From contig OY811975.1 in NCBI GenBank assembly GCA_963681505.1, positions 209,501-273,500 on the forward strand: DNA of 64,000 nt, in the 5' to 3' direction. This document shows, in pieces, positions 45,911 through 62,800 of this stretch. Numbering within the stretch: position 1 is the first letter of the stretch; the number at the start of each line of letters is the position of its first letter. The position numbers and the translations under genes are program-made. Source of the stretch: Eunapius fragilis. Taxonomy: Eukaryota > Porifera > Demospongiae > Spongillida > Spongillidae. A model generated the notes under the pieces. The model was given only the letters and a program-made list of their open reading frames with translations, made no database searches and was not told the origin of the DNA.

Positions 45911-46046
45911 AGGTGTCATGGTGAAGATGTTTGTGTGTATGGGGCTGTGTTTGTTCTCACACATGTGAATTTGTATATGTTGTTGACATGTGCCAATTAT
46001 GGTTAAAGAGATTACGTGTAATTCACTTATTTTGCTGCGTACTGTC

Positions 46047-46052
46047 AATAAA
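46047..46052 (+). terminator. Poly(A) signal AATAAA of ALG10 copy B
   Basis: Canonical signal 137 bp past the stop codon, same context as in copy A. Confidence 0.6.
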
Positions 46053-46754
46053 TTTGAAAGCCTTTCCTCCACCAACCTCCCCCTCACAAAAGAAGTAAGG
46101 CTGAGGCCCAGTCTGTATGTTGATACGTTTGTTTCCACCTCAGTATGACATAACGTGTATGACACTCAGAGGAAACTATGTATTGACTTATTCTATAGCT
46201 TCCTGAATGTGACAAACATTCTGTACAGTTTTGTGCGGGTACGTAGGACTGGAAGGCAATGGTGGTGGGAAAAGCAAGGAAGCAAGGCTTCTATGAGCAC
46301 CTTGTCATGTTCTATTTCAGTCAGAATCCTTGTTTTCTTGAGTTTTTACTGCACCATTCCCCTTCAATCATACAACTTGTAGAGCTGGAGTGTTTTTATC
46401 TACTTGTCAAACGATACTGTATCCAAAACATTGTGTTCTTTTGTGGACACCAAATCCATTCATATACTTGTAGGTTCTGAGCATTACAATATACAAGCCA
46501 AACCCAACCAAGTAAGTACCCTTGCCAATCACTACATACGTATCTTAATATGAAATTACAATAATCAAGACCTATCTCTGATGTCTGTACTATCTATCCG
46601 ACTCTACTTACCAGAATACTCCGTACTGTATTTGCATCCTTCTTTATTCTCTCCCTTACTTCAGTGAGTTTATTATCCTTCTCACCTCGGAGCACTTCTA
46701 TTTGCTTATTTAACTCTTCCAATTTTGTTTCTTTCCATTCCTCTTATTTATTTC

Positions 46755-48172
46755 CATTTATTTGGAAGAGAGTGTGCTTAGTGGAGGAGGGAGGGAGGGA
46801 GGGTTTGGGCTGTTAGGTTTGGTGGGCCCAGGAGCCATAGGTGTGATGGGTAAGGGTGGGAGGGAGGGAGGATGGGAGAGGGGGTGGGGTAAGGGTGGGT
46901 GAATGAGTTTCATATTAACTGTAGAAGGCATTGCCAAATAATTTCACAACTCATAGGCAAACATATGACCAACCTGGCTTACTTGTGGGGTGTGGTCAGA
47001 GATGTCCCCTCCCTACTCCTACTGCTGTGGCCATACGTCTGTTCAGTCCTCCTCTTCATCTCATTCCTCCTCTGGAACGGGTCCGTTGTCCTGAGAGACA
47101 AGAGTCACCACCAGGCAGCAGTACACCTCCCCCAGGTGTTCTACTTCTTTACGTTTGCCTGTGGCTTTGCAGGGGTGGTGTTGCTATCCCAATTGGAGCT
47201 CATCGTGTCTTATTGGACGCGATTTCGTCGCATTTATTGGATTGCCTTACTCTGCATTCTTATAGTCGCGAGTTTATTGTCTGTGCATTACTTCACGTGA
47301 GTCCACCAACTTGGGTCTGTGCACTTCAGGTCCCCTGTGTATCCTAACCCCCCCCCCCCCCCCACCCCCCTTTAACTGGGTGTTTGTATTTCAGCCTCAT
47401 TCCTCCTTAACTGAGTATGTGTATCCTTAGCCCCATAACTGGGTCTGTGCATTTCAGCCTCCTATCTGGGGTTTATGCATTGAGACACCCTAACTGGATC
47501 TGTGTGTTCCAGCCTACCCTAAATTGACAGGTTCCATTTCTCCTCCTCCTCCTCCTTCCCTCCTCCCCATGCAGGTATGCCCACCCTTACCTCCTTGCCG
47601 ACAACAGACACTATACCTTCTACGTGTGGAAGAACATACTCCAGCGTCACTGGGCGGCCAGGTACCTGCTCACCCCGGTGTACTGTCTGTGCTCCCTCGC
47701 CGCCCTCCATGCTCTGTGTAAGTCCACACACCTCCCACCTCTGTCCCTCGTACTTATGAACACTTCATTTTGTTGTGTGTAGCAAAGCTGCAGTCTGCAT
47801 TATGGTGAGCTGGAGCTGAGAGTGGTCTGGTAGTGATGTCATGTTCTATCTTCTCATTTTCTTTCCCTCTCAACCATCTCTACCTCCTCCCCTTACCATA
47901 CACAACAGGGTACTCCTCTATGTGTTCTGCGTCGCCGTGGTTCTTGTGCCCCAGCAGCTGCTTGAGTTCCGCTATTACATCATCCCCTTCCTCCTCTTCA
48001 GACTCCACATCCCCCAGTCCTCCTCGCTCTGGGGACTGGCGGGGGAGAGTGTCCTTAATGTGGTCATTACCGTGGTTACCGTTGTGCTGTTTGTAAAGTA
48101 TCCATTCAGGTGGCCAGGCAGTGACTCACTGCAGAGGTTCATGTGGTGAAGATGTCATGGTGAAGATGTTTG
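46755..48172. repeat. Segmental duplication, copy C (3' half of ALG10 only)
   Basis: Begins TTTGGAAGAGAGTGTG, matching copy A from about 12723 (intron 5), and ends GGTGAAGATG, matching about 14503, just past the stop. It directly follows the right end of copy B, so three ALG10 3' halves exist. Confidence 0.9.
46957..48149 (+). pseudogene. ALG10: ALG10 copy C, exons 6-8 only
   Basis: Exons 46957-47296, 47575-47715 and 47909-48149 match exons 6-8 of the complete copies in length and frame (340, 141 and 241 bp), starting [19 protein letters not shown] and ending QRFMW. Exons 1-5, with the start codon and the luminal [10 protein letters not shown] region, are absent. The frame is still open and splice sites are intact, so loss was recent or the fragment is spliced from copy B: its exon 6 acceptor is phase-compatible with ALG10-B exon 5. 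The poly(A) signal of the other copies is not included. Confidence 0.85.
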
Positions 48173-48595
48173 TGTTAGTACAGGTTATGTGTGTTTCTTT
48201 TGTATTATGTGCGAATCTTTAAGATCATGTATGCAAGTAAGAGTAGTGGACATCATATGCAGGCTAGTACAGGCATATCTCTTTGAAATCTGCCTGGAAA
48301 TTAGCCTGTGGCAATCCACATAGCTATATATATTTGTAAGTGGAGCTTACAATTCCTAAACATCTTTGTGCTGCACCTAAAAACCTTACGGCAGATGCTA
48401 CCTAAGTATGTTCACTTATCTTTGCAAACTGCAGCTGTAAATGGATCACCTTGGCAAAATAATGATCAAATTTTCCTTCCAAATCTGCCTACATCATTGT
48501 TTGAATATTTATAATAATTATGTTTTTATTTGTGGTGTGTTCTGTGTTTTTGTGTTGAATATAATTTCCCACTGCATTAAAACAGAGATAATAAA
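48173..48595. other. Intergenic DNA, no gene recognised
   Basis: AT-rich unique sequence after the end of the ALG10 homology. One short open frame (48308-48514) matches nothing I know. Confidence 0.5.
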
Positions 48596-48826
48596 TCAAA
48601 ATCACCCTTCTACATAGTTTTTCAAGTTTTCAAATTTTTTATTTTCCGTGAACTCCAAAGACTTTAAATCAAATGGTCCTTGAGCATCCTAAATTGGACC
48701 ATCCATCATAAAGTTATTAGGCACTGATTTAGCCATACACTTCAATGCTAGCGGTATTTTTCTTTAGCTTGTCCTGGATAATTTGATAAAGTATCATAAG
48801 GGTGGACACTGGTCCATACATAGATA
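48596..48826. repeat. Right-arm half copy of foldback family 2
   Basis: Shares with the right arm at 54801-55000: AATCACCCTT near the start, CATCATAAAGTTATTAGGCA, TAGCCATACACTTCAATGC, AAGTATCATAAGGGT and GGACACTGGTCC. Only one arm is present, so it is a truncated or collapsed element. Confidence 0.65.
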
Positions 48827-49119
48827 TTCTATCTCTGATTAAAATGAACTACCGCGTTCGGTCGGGTAGTCTGGTGCCGTGATTTATTCTGCAGCAACCG
48901 GGAAGGCTATCCAATTGGATTGCAGCATTCAAGTAGATTCATTTTTAGCCCTTCGCAATCTCACAACAATGAACTGATATGTATTATTCACAGCAGTATT
49001 ACATAACACTTCTTGCCAACCGAACGGGTCACGCCCATCTATAAGCTAGCTACAGTAGTGTTACCTTTGAAAATCAGAGACGCACCATTGTGCGGTGACG
49101 TATAACGATCGAACGTGCG

Positions 49120-49311
49120 ATGGAAACCGACGCCCACACAAAACGTCGATGTGACCCCGCAAGTAAACATTTCTTGAAGCATGTTTATTCAGCTGCAATA
49201 AGAGAAGATGTTAAGAGAGTCACCGAAATGATAAGAGATTATAAATCTCACTTTAGTAAAATCAACGGGAAAACTGTTCTACACTACGCTTGTTTAAAAA
49301 CAAACCGTTAG
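49120..49311 (+). pseudogene. Broken 5' end of a second ankyrin/Death/DIL gene copy
   Basis: Starts at ATG with METDAHTKRRCDPASKHFLK, closely matching the start of the gene at 20772, and continues to GKTVLHYAC, the first ankyrin repeat, where it diverges (LKTNR) and stops. About 130 bp of upstream sequence is also shared. None of the ankyrin array follows; a 9-bp satellite begins ~50 bp later. Confidence 0.85.
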
Positions 49312-49361
49312 GGAGAGAAGGTTTTGGTTAAACCTTGACCCTTAATGAATAATTAGATGTG

Positions 49362-53845
<4,484 letters not shown>

Positions 53846-56800
53846 ATGGATGTGGATGGGAATGCAAGTACCGGTACTCAAGGATCAACTGCTGAAAACA
53901 AGGTAGGTAGTAGTAAATTCTGAGCAGTTCGTTAGATCAGTTAGTCTGTTTAGGTTTATTTCCATGCTTTCGTGTGTGGCTTTTTTTTCATCGTAGTATC
54001 TAAACATAACTTTTTGGTCATAAATAGCAATTTTAATGCACAGTTTGTACACTGCGGGATTTTGAACGTTGCATTAGCCTTTGTGTTCCATGTTAAGTTA
54101 CGGCCAGCTCAAGAACACGGTATGTTACACACATGTAGGCGCACACACCGATTGAACAAAACCCAACAACTATGTCGCGCGGGTTACAAATAGCCTGGTT
54201 CGTAGTTATATCAAAGGCAAATCAGTGCTGTACCCGGCAGGCGCGTAGACAAGGTTGAGAATATTTTTAAAAAAAAATTCAGTGTTTGACTGTTTTGCTG
54301 TTATGCTGTCTTACCTAGGCCCATGCTGAATTAAGCTACTTCTGTGGTATTAACTTGACACCGTGCACTTCCTGAAGTTTCACAGGACACCTCTACGTTT
54401 GAAGCAATTAATTGCCTGATTACGTGGTATCGAACCTTGCAATGTCAGTACCCAACAAGCCTAAGATATCAAAATGTATTATCACGTATTGCAATGGTGT
54501 GGAATGTTGTGTTGAAAATAGAAACCGGATAGCGTTAATATTCAATTTAATTAGGATAGTATATATATATATGGGACAGTGTCCAGCTAAATCACCCTTA
54601 TGGTACTTTTTCAAAATTTCCAGAACAAGCAAAAGAAAAGTAACGCTTGCATTGAAATGTATGGCTAATTATAAATTCAGTGCCTAATAACTTTGTGATG
54701 GATAGTCCGATTTAGGATGCGTAAGGACCATTTGACAGAAGCTCATGGGTATTCAAGGAAAATCAAAAAATTTGAAAACTTGAAAAACTAGCCAGAAGGG
54801 TGATTTTCCTTGAACACCCATGAGCTTCTGTCAAATGGTCCTTACGCATCCTAAATCGGACTATCCATCACAAAGTTATTAGGCACTGAATTTGTAATTA
54901 GCCATACATTTCAATGCGAGCATTACTTTTCTTTTGCTTGTTCTGGAAATTTTGAAAAAGTACCATAAGGGTGATTTAGCTGGACACTGTCCCATATATA
55001 AATTCTCAAGGCCCATTTTCTCGTGCAACGTTCATTAAGAGGAAAGTTATAGGATTTTAACACATAGGTGGTGTAAAAAAAGTCATTTCCTAAAACATGA
55101 ATAATGAAGTAGGTCTATATTTAGCACACATTTGTTTTTTAAAAAGTTTATACAGAGGAATGTCCTATATGTAGGCCTAGTTCAGTTTCCCTATACCATT
55201 TTTGTCAATGACCCTGTTTTAATTTTACACCAGATATGTGTTTCAATCCTATAAACCAACAATTTTCTCCTAGAAAATTATTTGATTTGCTTATTTTTAT
55301 TCATGAGATCATGAATAGTGTATGAACCTAATTCTGATTGCTTAACGTCACATTAACCTTGTCCTTGCCTGTTCCTGAGATGTCTTTGCAGCCCCTTGAG
55401 GCTGCTGATATGGTCATGATCAGGCTCCAGATCATCCAGTACTCTGTCTCCTTACATTTTTTCCATTTAACTGGTGGCTTGGTACAATCATTGACAATGC
55501 CAAGTTAGAGTATATCAATGGTCACACTCCCTCCAGCATGGGTGTCTTTCCAATTTGATGCCTGCCAATCCCTGTCTATTTCTATCTTGATAGTGCATGG
55601 TTTTTCCCATTGCATGGATAGAAAAGATTAAGGTTTGTCCTAAAAAAAAACAACCTGAGATAAACTGTTAGATCCATATTCTGTTACAATTCTAAGTGCA
55701 ATTTAAACTGCTTGTAATGATTCTTGTGTGCATAAATTAGTATAGATTGGCAGCACTTCCAATCCCTCTGTATAAGTATGTGAGATGTGACTAATGATAA
55801 TTGGTGGAGTCAAATTTAATCGCAGTGCTACATTCAACCAGGACCACATACTGTTACCAGCTAGTGTGCTTATTTAACTATGACGACTGTGTTTGACCAC
55901 TTCTGTGTACTGACCAACTGCATCAAAAGGGGAAAACCTGTGCAGCCTTGGATCATTTTCGGTTGCCTCCAGGTGGCATATGACCTTTTGAAACCTTTGT
56001 AGTGTCAGAGCAACTGCACTGGCTTGGCTCTCTAGTACTGATTGAGCTGATTAGTCTTGTTCCTAATCCCAAAATCCTTACCAGCAGATGGGTTTGCTTT
56101 TAACATACATGTAAGTTCCTCCCTGTTCGCTAAGTCTACTTGTAGTCTCATTTTGAGAGGCCATTCACTATAACCAGCATATTCACGTAATTGCATGAGA
56201 TTTAATTGACTGGAATAGACATGGGAACATAAATCCCCACTATGTGCCTCTGATTAATGTGCTATATGTACTCTGTAGTGCAGTAATGGGAGTTGATTGT
56301 GGAATGTATATATATGAGGTTCTTGCATTTACATGCATATCTTTGTGTGGGACTGGGGACATGACTGCATAATCAGTGACAACTTCAAATAGCGTCTGAT
56401 ACATGTAAGGGTGTTAACTAACTGTGTTATTAATTTGGGCTCATATTCAATGCGTGCATTGGTTTCCCTGCTGTTGACCAGTTCGGCCTCAGCTATAATA
56501 TCATGTATTCTGTAGGCAAGAGAGTACAAATTTTTTGCTTTAACTACACGTTGTGCTATTCTGTATGCTGTTTGGACTTTTTGTTCTGTGTGAAGTATAT
56601 TGTAGTGATCTCGGACTCAGTGTCAAGAGTCTTTGAAATAGGAATGACCTATATAAATGACAAAGGTACTATAGTTTGCAAACCAGGGCCCTGTACAGTT
56701 ATAGAAGCATAAACAATTCTATTTGATGTGTTCTATTTTCAGCTTATTATTGAATAGATTTATCAATTTGGTGCAACCATAGCAGTGTATGTATTCCATA

Positions 56801-59800
56801 ACATGGGATGATGACAATAAATTACCAATTGTTCGGCACATTGTATGCATAGACAATAGATTAAAGCGGTTGTGACTTGATTATAAGAAAGCAAAGGTTT
56901 TTATCTCTTTGTGACATAGCAGTTGGTACATTTGCTATTTATGAATGTCACAACTTTATGTACCAGGTTTCGAAGTGTATTGAATTTCACACCGATTGGG
57001 TGGAGAAAACAACAGGAGTTATGAAAGGATCACTTTATATTCGCAAGACAGATTTTGCAATGCAACTTTGTGCATTTGTTGAAGCTGGAACCTCAACAGG
57101 ATATTTAGGCAATGTCACAAGGGAATTAGATGGAAGAACAAGGTATGTGATTACTTAAGCTTATTTATTTCTTGAAATCGTAACTGTAGTATAGCACTCA
57201 CGCCCTTACACTCAATATAGAATGTTTGTATATCAGTTTTACTAGAGTGTACGCATGGACTAATGCTTTGGACTGTACATGCTTTAAGGTATTAGTGATT
57301 AAGTGAGAAAGGGAAAAATTAAATGGCTGATTTGAAAAAGTGATCAAACGGTCTCTACAAGAAAGTTGGTGGTACATAGAAATGAAAGGCCATAGTGGTG
57401 TTAATAGCAAGTAAATATACTTTACTGACTGGGAAGATAAACCTATATTAGCAGGTGCATGTCATCTTTAACTGCATATGCTAATATAGGTGAATTTCAT
57501 TTATTCTTCCCAGTCAGTAAACATTGTTTACTTGCCTTTTACACCACTATGGCCTTTCATTCATATATTTCAACAGTTTTTATTACTTGTTCTCTTATGC
57601 TTCAGTATGTTAAAAAATTTTCATACGGAAAGAATAGTACAAGAATCCGAAAAAGTAATTATTGTGCTCAGAGGATTATCATGCTCACAAAGCAGTAGTT
57701 ATGATTGTGTGCAGTTGGCCATAGCCAGAGAGTCGTGAGGGAAGGGCAGGTGGTCATTGTTCCGATCCGATAGTGACCTCACACACTATCTAATCAGAAC
57801 GAAGGTGGGCTAGTTTAACCAGAGATTATAATGTAAGGTACTATTAATAATACAACTTTCATTTTTATAATCGTGCACCGTTGTGTGGAACATTACTGAC
57901 AACACTTAAACTGTTTGCTAGTTTGGTCCTTTGCATGGACTTCCCTTCCTGCAGACTACAGGTGTATGAGCACCTATTACAGGGTCCTGTTTCCATAAGG
58001 GTGGAGGGAGAGACCCACACATTCTCATTATTTGAAGCCTCCTGCTTCTCAAATATCTCCAGTTGGCTTTGGCACTGACTTTCCATAATATCTGAGCGCA
58101 TATGTAGTTCCACTGACAGAATTCAAACCTTGTCATGAGCTATGCTAACCCAATTAAAACGACTATGATAATGATAGAGAAGAAACTTTGGATGGGACTG
58201 AATGGGGGTGAATAATTTTCTTCTCTAAAAGAGCAGTCTTATGACACAGAAACAATGCAGAACTGTTATCCTTTTTGAGATCACTCGATTGCCACGAAGA
58301 ACTAGTTAAGTGACCCAATTCTTGGCTGTCAAGCCTCAACAGATTGAGGTTTTTAATAACATTCATCATACCACATCATTCCTATATGAAACCTCTCGTA
58401 GATTCCAGTTGTTCTACAACAACAGCAGTTTAAAGTACCTCTTGTATGTGCATATTTGTCATGCCTTTAAATAATATGCCAGCAAGGCAATGCTTTGTTT
58501 AAAATGATCGTTCCGAAAACCACATCCATGGCATGCACCAATCATACATTAGTTCTGATAAACATGTCACATACTAGAATAGAAAGTTGAATGTTGTAAC
58601 ATGGCAAGTGGTTCTTCCTGTCTGATGAAAAAGCGCTATGTTTTTTGCACCAGATGGATCTAGCCCAGTCGCTAAGCAAGCCTGCATGTGAATAAAACAA
58701 GAATTGTGGGTGGATAAAATTAAGTTTTAAAATGTGGATTCTATATAAACATACACTGTGCCAATCAATAGCTGGATCAGAATTTGAAAACTTCGGCAAA
58801 AAACTCAGCAAGAGGTGCTATTGAATAAACTAACTGTTCTTGCATGTTATTGGTAATAGCGTCCCGGTATCAAGTTACTTAATCATGATAACTACCACTG
58901 AGTAGTGTTTGTTTTTTTGTGAACTGCAACTTCAACTCTCCCTCTTCAAGGTCTTTGCACAAAGCAACCTCTTGGAATATTGTCTACATCAATAGCACAG
59001 ACAATTCTTATGGTTGACTTGCTCACTACCAGACTATCAATAGCACCCATACAACTAGCCTGCAGCCCTAAGTTCAGCCTATCAAGTGGTTCAAGTATTT
59101 CTTGGATAACCAAAATAAGGAACAAGCTTTCAAATGATAGCAAGAAAGCCCGATAGCCTTCCGCTCTTGCCATTAATGTGTTCATTATGCCACTTAGCAC
59201 AGTAAAATGTAGTATGGATGGGAGATAGCAGTGATGCATCCACTTTCTCTGTTTAGTGTCTCCTCATGCACACATCCTTCAGTATGGGTCTACAATGCGA
59301 TTGAACAGTAGGTTCCCTCCCATACATCTCTATGGGAAAATATGACTATCTTACTGTAGCGCCCGTGCCAAGAGGATGACCAGGTAAGGTAATGCAGCGA
59401 AGCAGTAATCTATCTTACATACACGATGCGCACACTTAAATAAGTGCATGCGTCACAGACGGTCAAAGTTCACGCATGACATATACATGGTACCACTAGT
59501 AGTCAGGTGAGAAGGAAGGTTGCATGCCTCATGTGACCACACACTTATGCAAGTTTGTCAGGTAGTATAATACGATCCCCGTACCAGCCAGGGTGTTGTC
59601 TGATTCTGGTTGATCGTCTGAGTGCAGGAGGCTCAGGGCCAGGTTTCATTGTGAGCTTCCACATCTGCATGTTCTGGTGGATGCTCCTGTGGGGCCTGTA
59701 TCTCATGACCATCTTCGAGGTCTCCTTCCACTTCTGGAGTTGGTGGTAGTGGGTTCTCCTGCTGTTGTGGGAGATACAAAACTATATCTTCCATCTTTTC

Positions 59801-62800
59801 ACCAGTGGTAGTGTTGTAAGGTACTGCAGTCGTGACAGTAGGAACCACTTCTGGTACATTTTGTATTGCAACACAGACTGGCTGTTCCATTATATTCTCA
59901 TTAAAGACCCAAGGTTTCAGCCTGTTGAAGTGCACAACCAAACGCTTCTTTGTTCTCACACAGTTCATAATGCGGTAGGTGGCTGGTCCTAGTAGTGACA
60001 CCACTTTGTATGGCCCTTGCCTTGGCCTGTGTAGTTCTTGTGAGCAACCTCTTGGTACCTGTGGACAGTGCAGCTACACCAAGTCACCAACTTGAAAAGA
60101 TTGCCCCCAGATTGATTTGTCAAAATTGGATTTCTGGTGGTTCTGCTGCCTCCTGGAGTGTTGTTGCACCAACTGGTAGGCATGTTGCAGGCGACTTTTC
60201 AGCTTGGTCTTGTATTCAGCTCCAGCTGTCTCCACAGTAGCTGGAAGAGCAAACATCACATCCTCTGGAAGACACACTTCACGCCTGTACATCAACTCAA
60301 ATGGCGAGGCACCAGTGGTGTCATGGACACATGTCCTATATGCCAAGAGTGGAAGTTTCAGATCCCAGCTCTTCTCATTCTCCCCCACAGCAATGCTCAG
60401 CATGTTCAGCAATGTCCTGTTAAAGCGCTCAACCATCCCGTCGTACTGGGGATGGTATGGGGTGATTCTTGTCTTCCTTATTCCCAGCATCAGGCAGTTC
60501 CTTGATGAGGTTGCTCTCAAAGTTTCTCCCTTGATCTGTGTGAATGGTATCAGGAACTCCCATTCGACAAATGAACTCATTAACCAGGATACACGCTACT
60601 GTCTGTGCTTCCATGTCCTTCATGAGAAACGCCTCCTTCCACCTGGTGAAGTAGTCTCCTACCACCAAAATATAACGGTTTCCCCTTTCTGTGACTGGTA
60701 GTGGTCCCAGAATGTCCATGACAATTCTTTCCAAGGGCCTTGATACCGAGTCCTCTAACTGCAGCGGAAACCTTGGTGTAAGTGGTGGTTTTCTTGAACT
60801 ACTGTTGGCACAGCTAGCACACCATTTCTCCACATCTCTTTTCTCAGGCTAGGCCAATAGAAACGTCTTTGAACCTTCTGAAGCGTTTTCTTCACTCCTA
60901 GATGGCCTCCAACCGGAGAGTCATGTAGTCCTGAGAGCACTTCTGGTACTAAAGATAACACCAGCTGGAGCCCCCCTGTGTAGTCCAGGAACATCTTCCC
61001 ACTGCCTGTAAAGGACCCCCTCTTTCAGGATCAGCTGGTCCTTCTGAAACCACAATGTTTTTAACTTTGCCTTTACAGGAGGAGAACGAGTAATAGAATT
61101 AGACTCAAACCACGAAATAACTTTCATCAAATCTGCATCGCTTCTCTGAGCAGACTTAAGATCCTCAGGTGACCAAGTACGAAGTATGGCCTCCATCTGT
61201 ACCACATCACAACTAACAGCATCATCCAAGGCCTCTGAGAGACCACACTGCTTGCACAGCACACGAAAAAGACAATCAGCATTTGTGTGGTTCTTCCCTG
61301 GTCTGTGCACCACTTGGTAGTCATACTCAGCTAGCTGCTTCAACCACCGAGCAACCTGCCCCTGGTTCCTTAAAACTGTGAAGCCACTGGAGTGCACTGT
61401 GGTCAGTGCGCAACACAAATCTACACCCATACAAATACAGTCTAAAGTGATGGGTTGCCCACACTAGTGCCAGCATCTCACGGTGGGTTGCACAATATTT
61501 CCTTTCCATTTTTGTGCTGGCATAGGCAACCGCTCTCTCTTGGCCTGCAATTATCTGGGCCAAGGCCCTCACCACTAGCATCTGTTTACAGTAGAAAATC
61601 TCGGTTGAACTGTGGCATCACTAGTACTGGTGCAGATACCAGTCGCTTCTTAAGTTCTAAAAATGGTTGTGAGCATTCTGCAGTCCACAGCCACTCCTTT
61701 CCCTTGTCAGTGAGAGCATTCAGTGGAGCTGCCACCTGAGCAAACCCGTCAACAAAACGGCGATAATACGATGCCAATCCTGGAAAACGCTTCAAATCTT
61801 TCTGATTAAGAGGAATGGGCCAATCAAACACACTTCTATCTTTTTCAGGATCTGTTTCAATCCCCTTTCCCGACACTATATACCCCAGATAGTGAACCCT
61901 GTTCTGAAGCAGGTGACATTTGGATGGTTTTAGCTTAAGACCAGCATTCTTTAGTCTGGTAAACACATCCCTTAGTTGGCCCAAATGCTCTGCCACTGTT
62001 CTGCTGAACATAATGATGTCGTCCAAGTAAATCAAACAGGTAGACCAGTGAAGACCAGCCAACACCTGTTCCATAAGCCGCTGGAATGTGGCAGGTGCAA
62101 TACTTAACCCAAATGGCATAAAACAAAATTGATGCAGCCCAAATGGTGTTACAAATGCTGTCTTTTCCCAATCTGAAGGGTCAACCTCCACCTGCCAATA
62201 ACCACTAGCTAAATCTAGTGTGGAGAAATAGCTAGCATTACCCAGTGAATCTAGAGTATCATCAATGCGAGGCAATGGCTGGGCATGTTTTATGGTGACC
62301 ACATTAACCTTCCTAAAATCTATGCAAAACCTTGCACTACCATCTCTCTTTTTTACCAGCACAACAGGAGATGACCATGCACTAGTGCTAGGTTCAATAA
62401 TGCCCTTACTCAACATATCAGCAATCATCTTTTAGTACATCCTCTCTCTGATAATAGGGAAGTCTTCTGACGGGTTGTCGAATAGGTACAGCATCCCCGG
62501 TATCAATGCAAATCAATAACACAACCATGCAGTACAAGAAAGTCTGACCCCAGTAAGCAAAATCCTGAGTCAAGCACTCAGTCACCAAAACATTATGCTT
62601 AACTGACAAATCACCAACCTGAATACAGACATCACCTTGACCTGACAGGTTGATTTCATCACCATTAGCAGCGAAAACTGCTAAAAGTGGTGTCTCCAGT
62701 TGTTTCTGGCCTATTTCATCCCGAATGTCATGGCGAATGATAGTTACAGCCGACCCGGTGTCCACCAGCATTTTCGTACAACGCCCTTCAAGGTAGCCGT

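Larger units (their letters stand above)
36219..46743. repeat. Segmental duplication, copy B
   Basis: Direct-orientation paralogue of 4199-15358. Its left junction fuses the ATGGTCATGG minisatellite to FAR intron 7 sequence; its right junction (TTTCTTTCCATTCCT then CTTATTTATTTCC) fuses the coiled-coil pseudogene to the third ALG10 copy. Confidence 0.93.

Noticed and set aside
56503..56712. Exon candidate reading VISDSVSRVFEIGMTYINDK
   Set aside because: No donor in a compatible phase and no family similarity; left as intron sequence.
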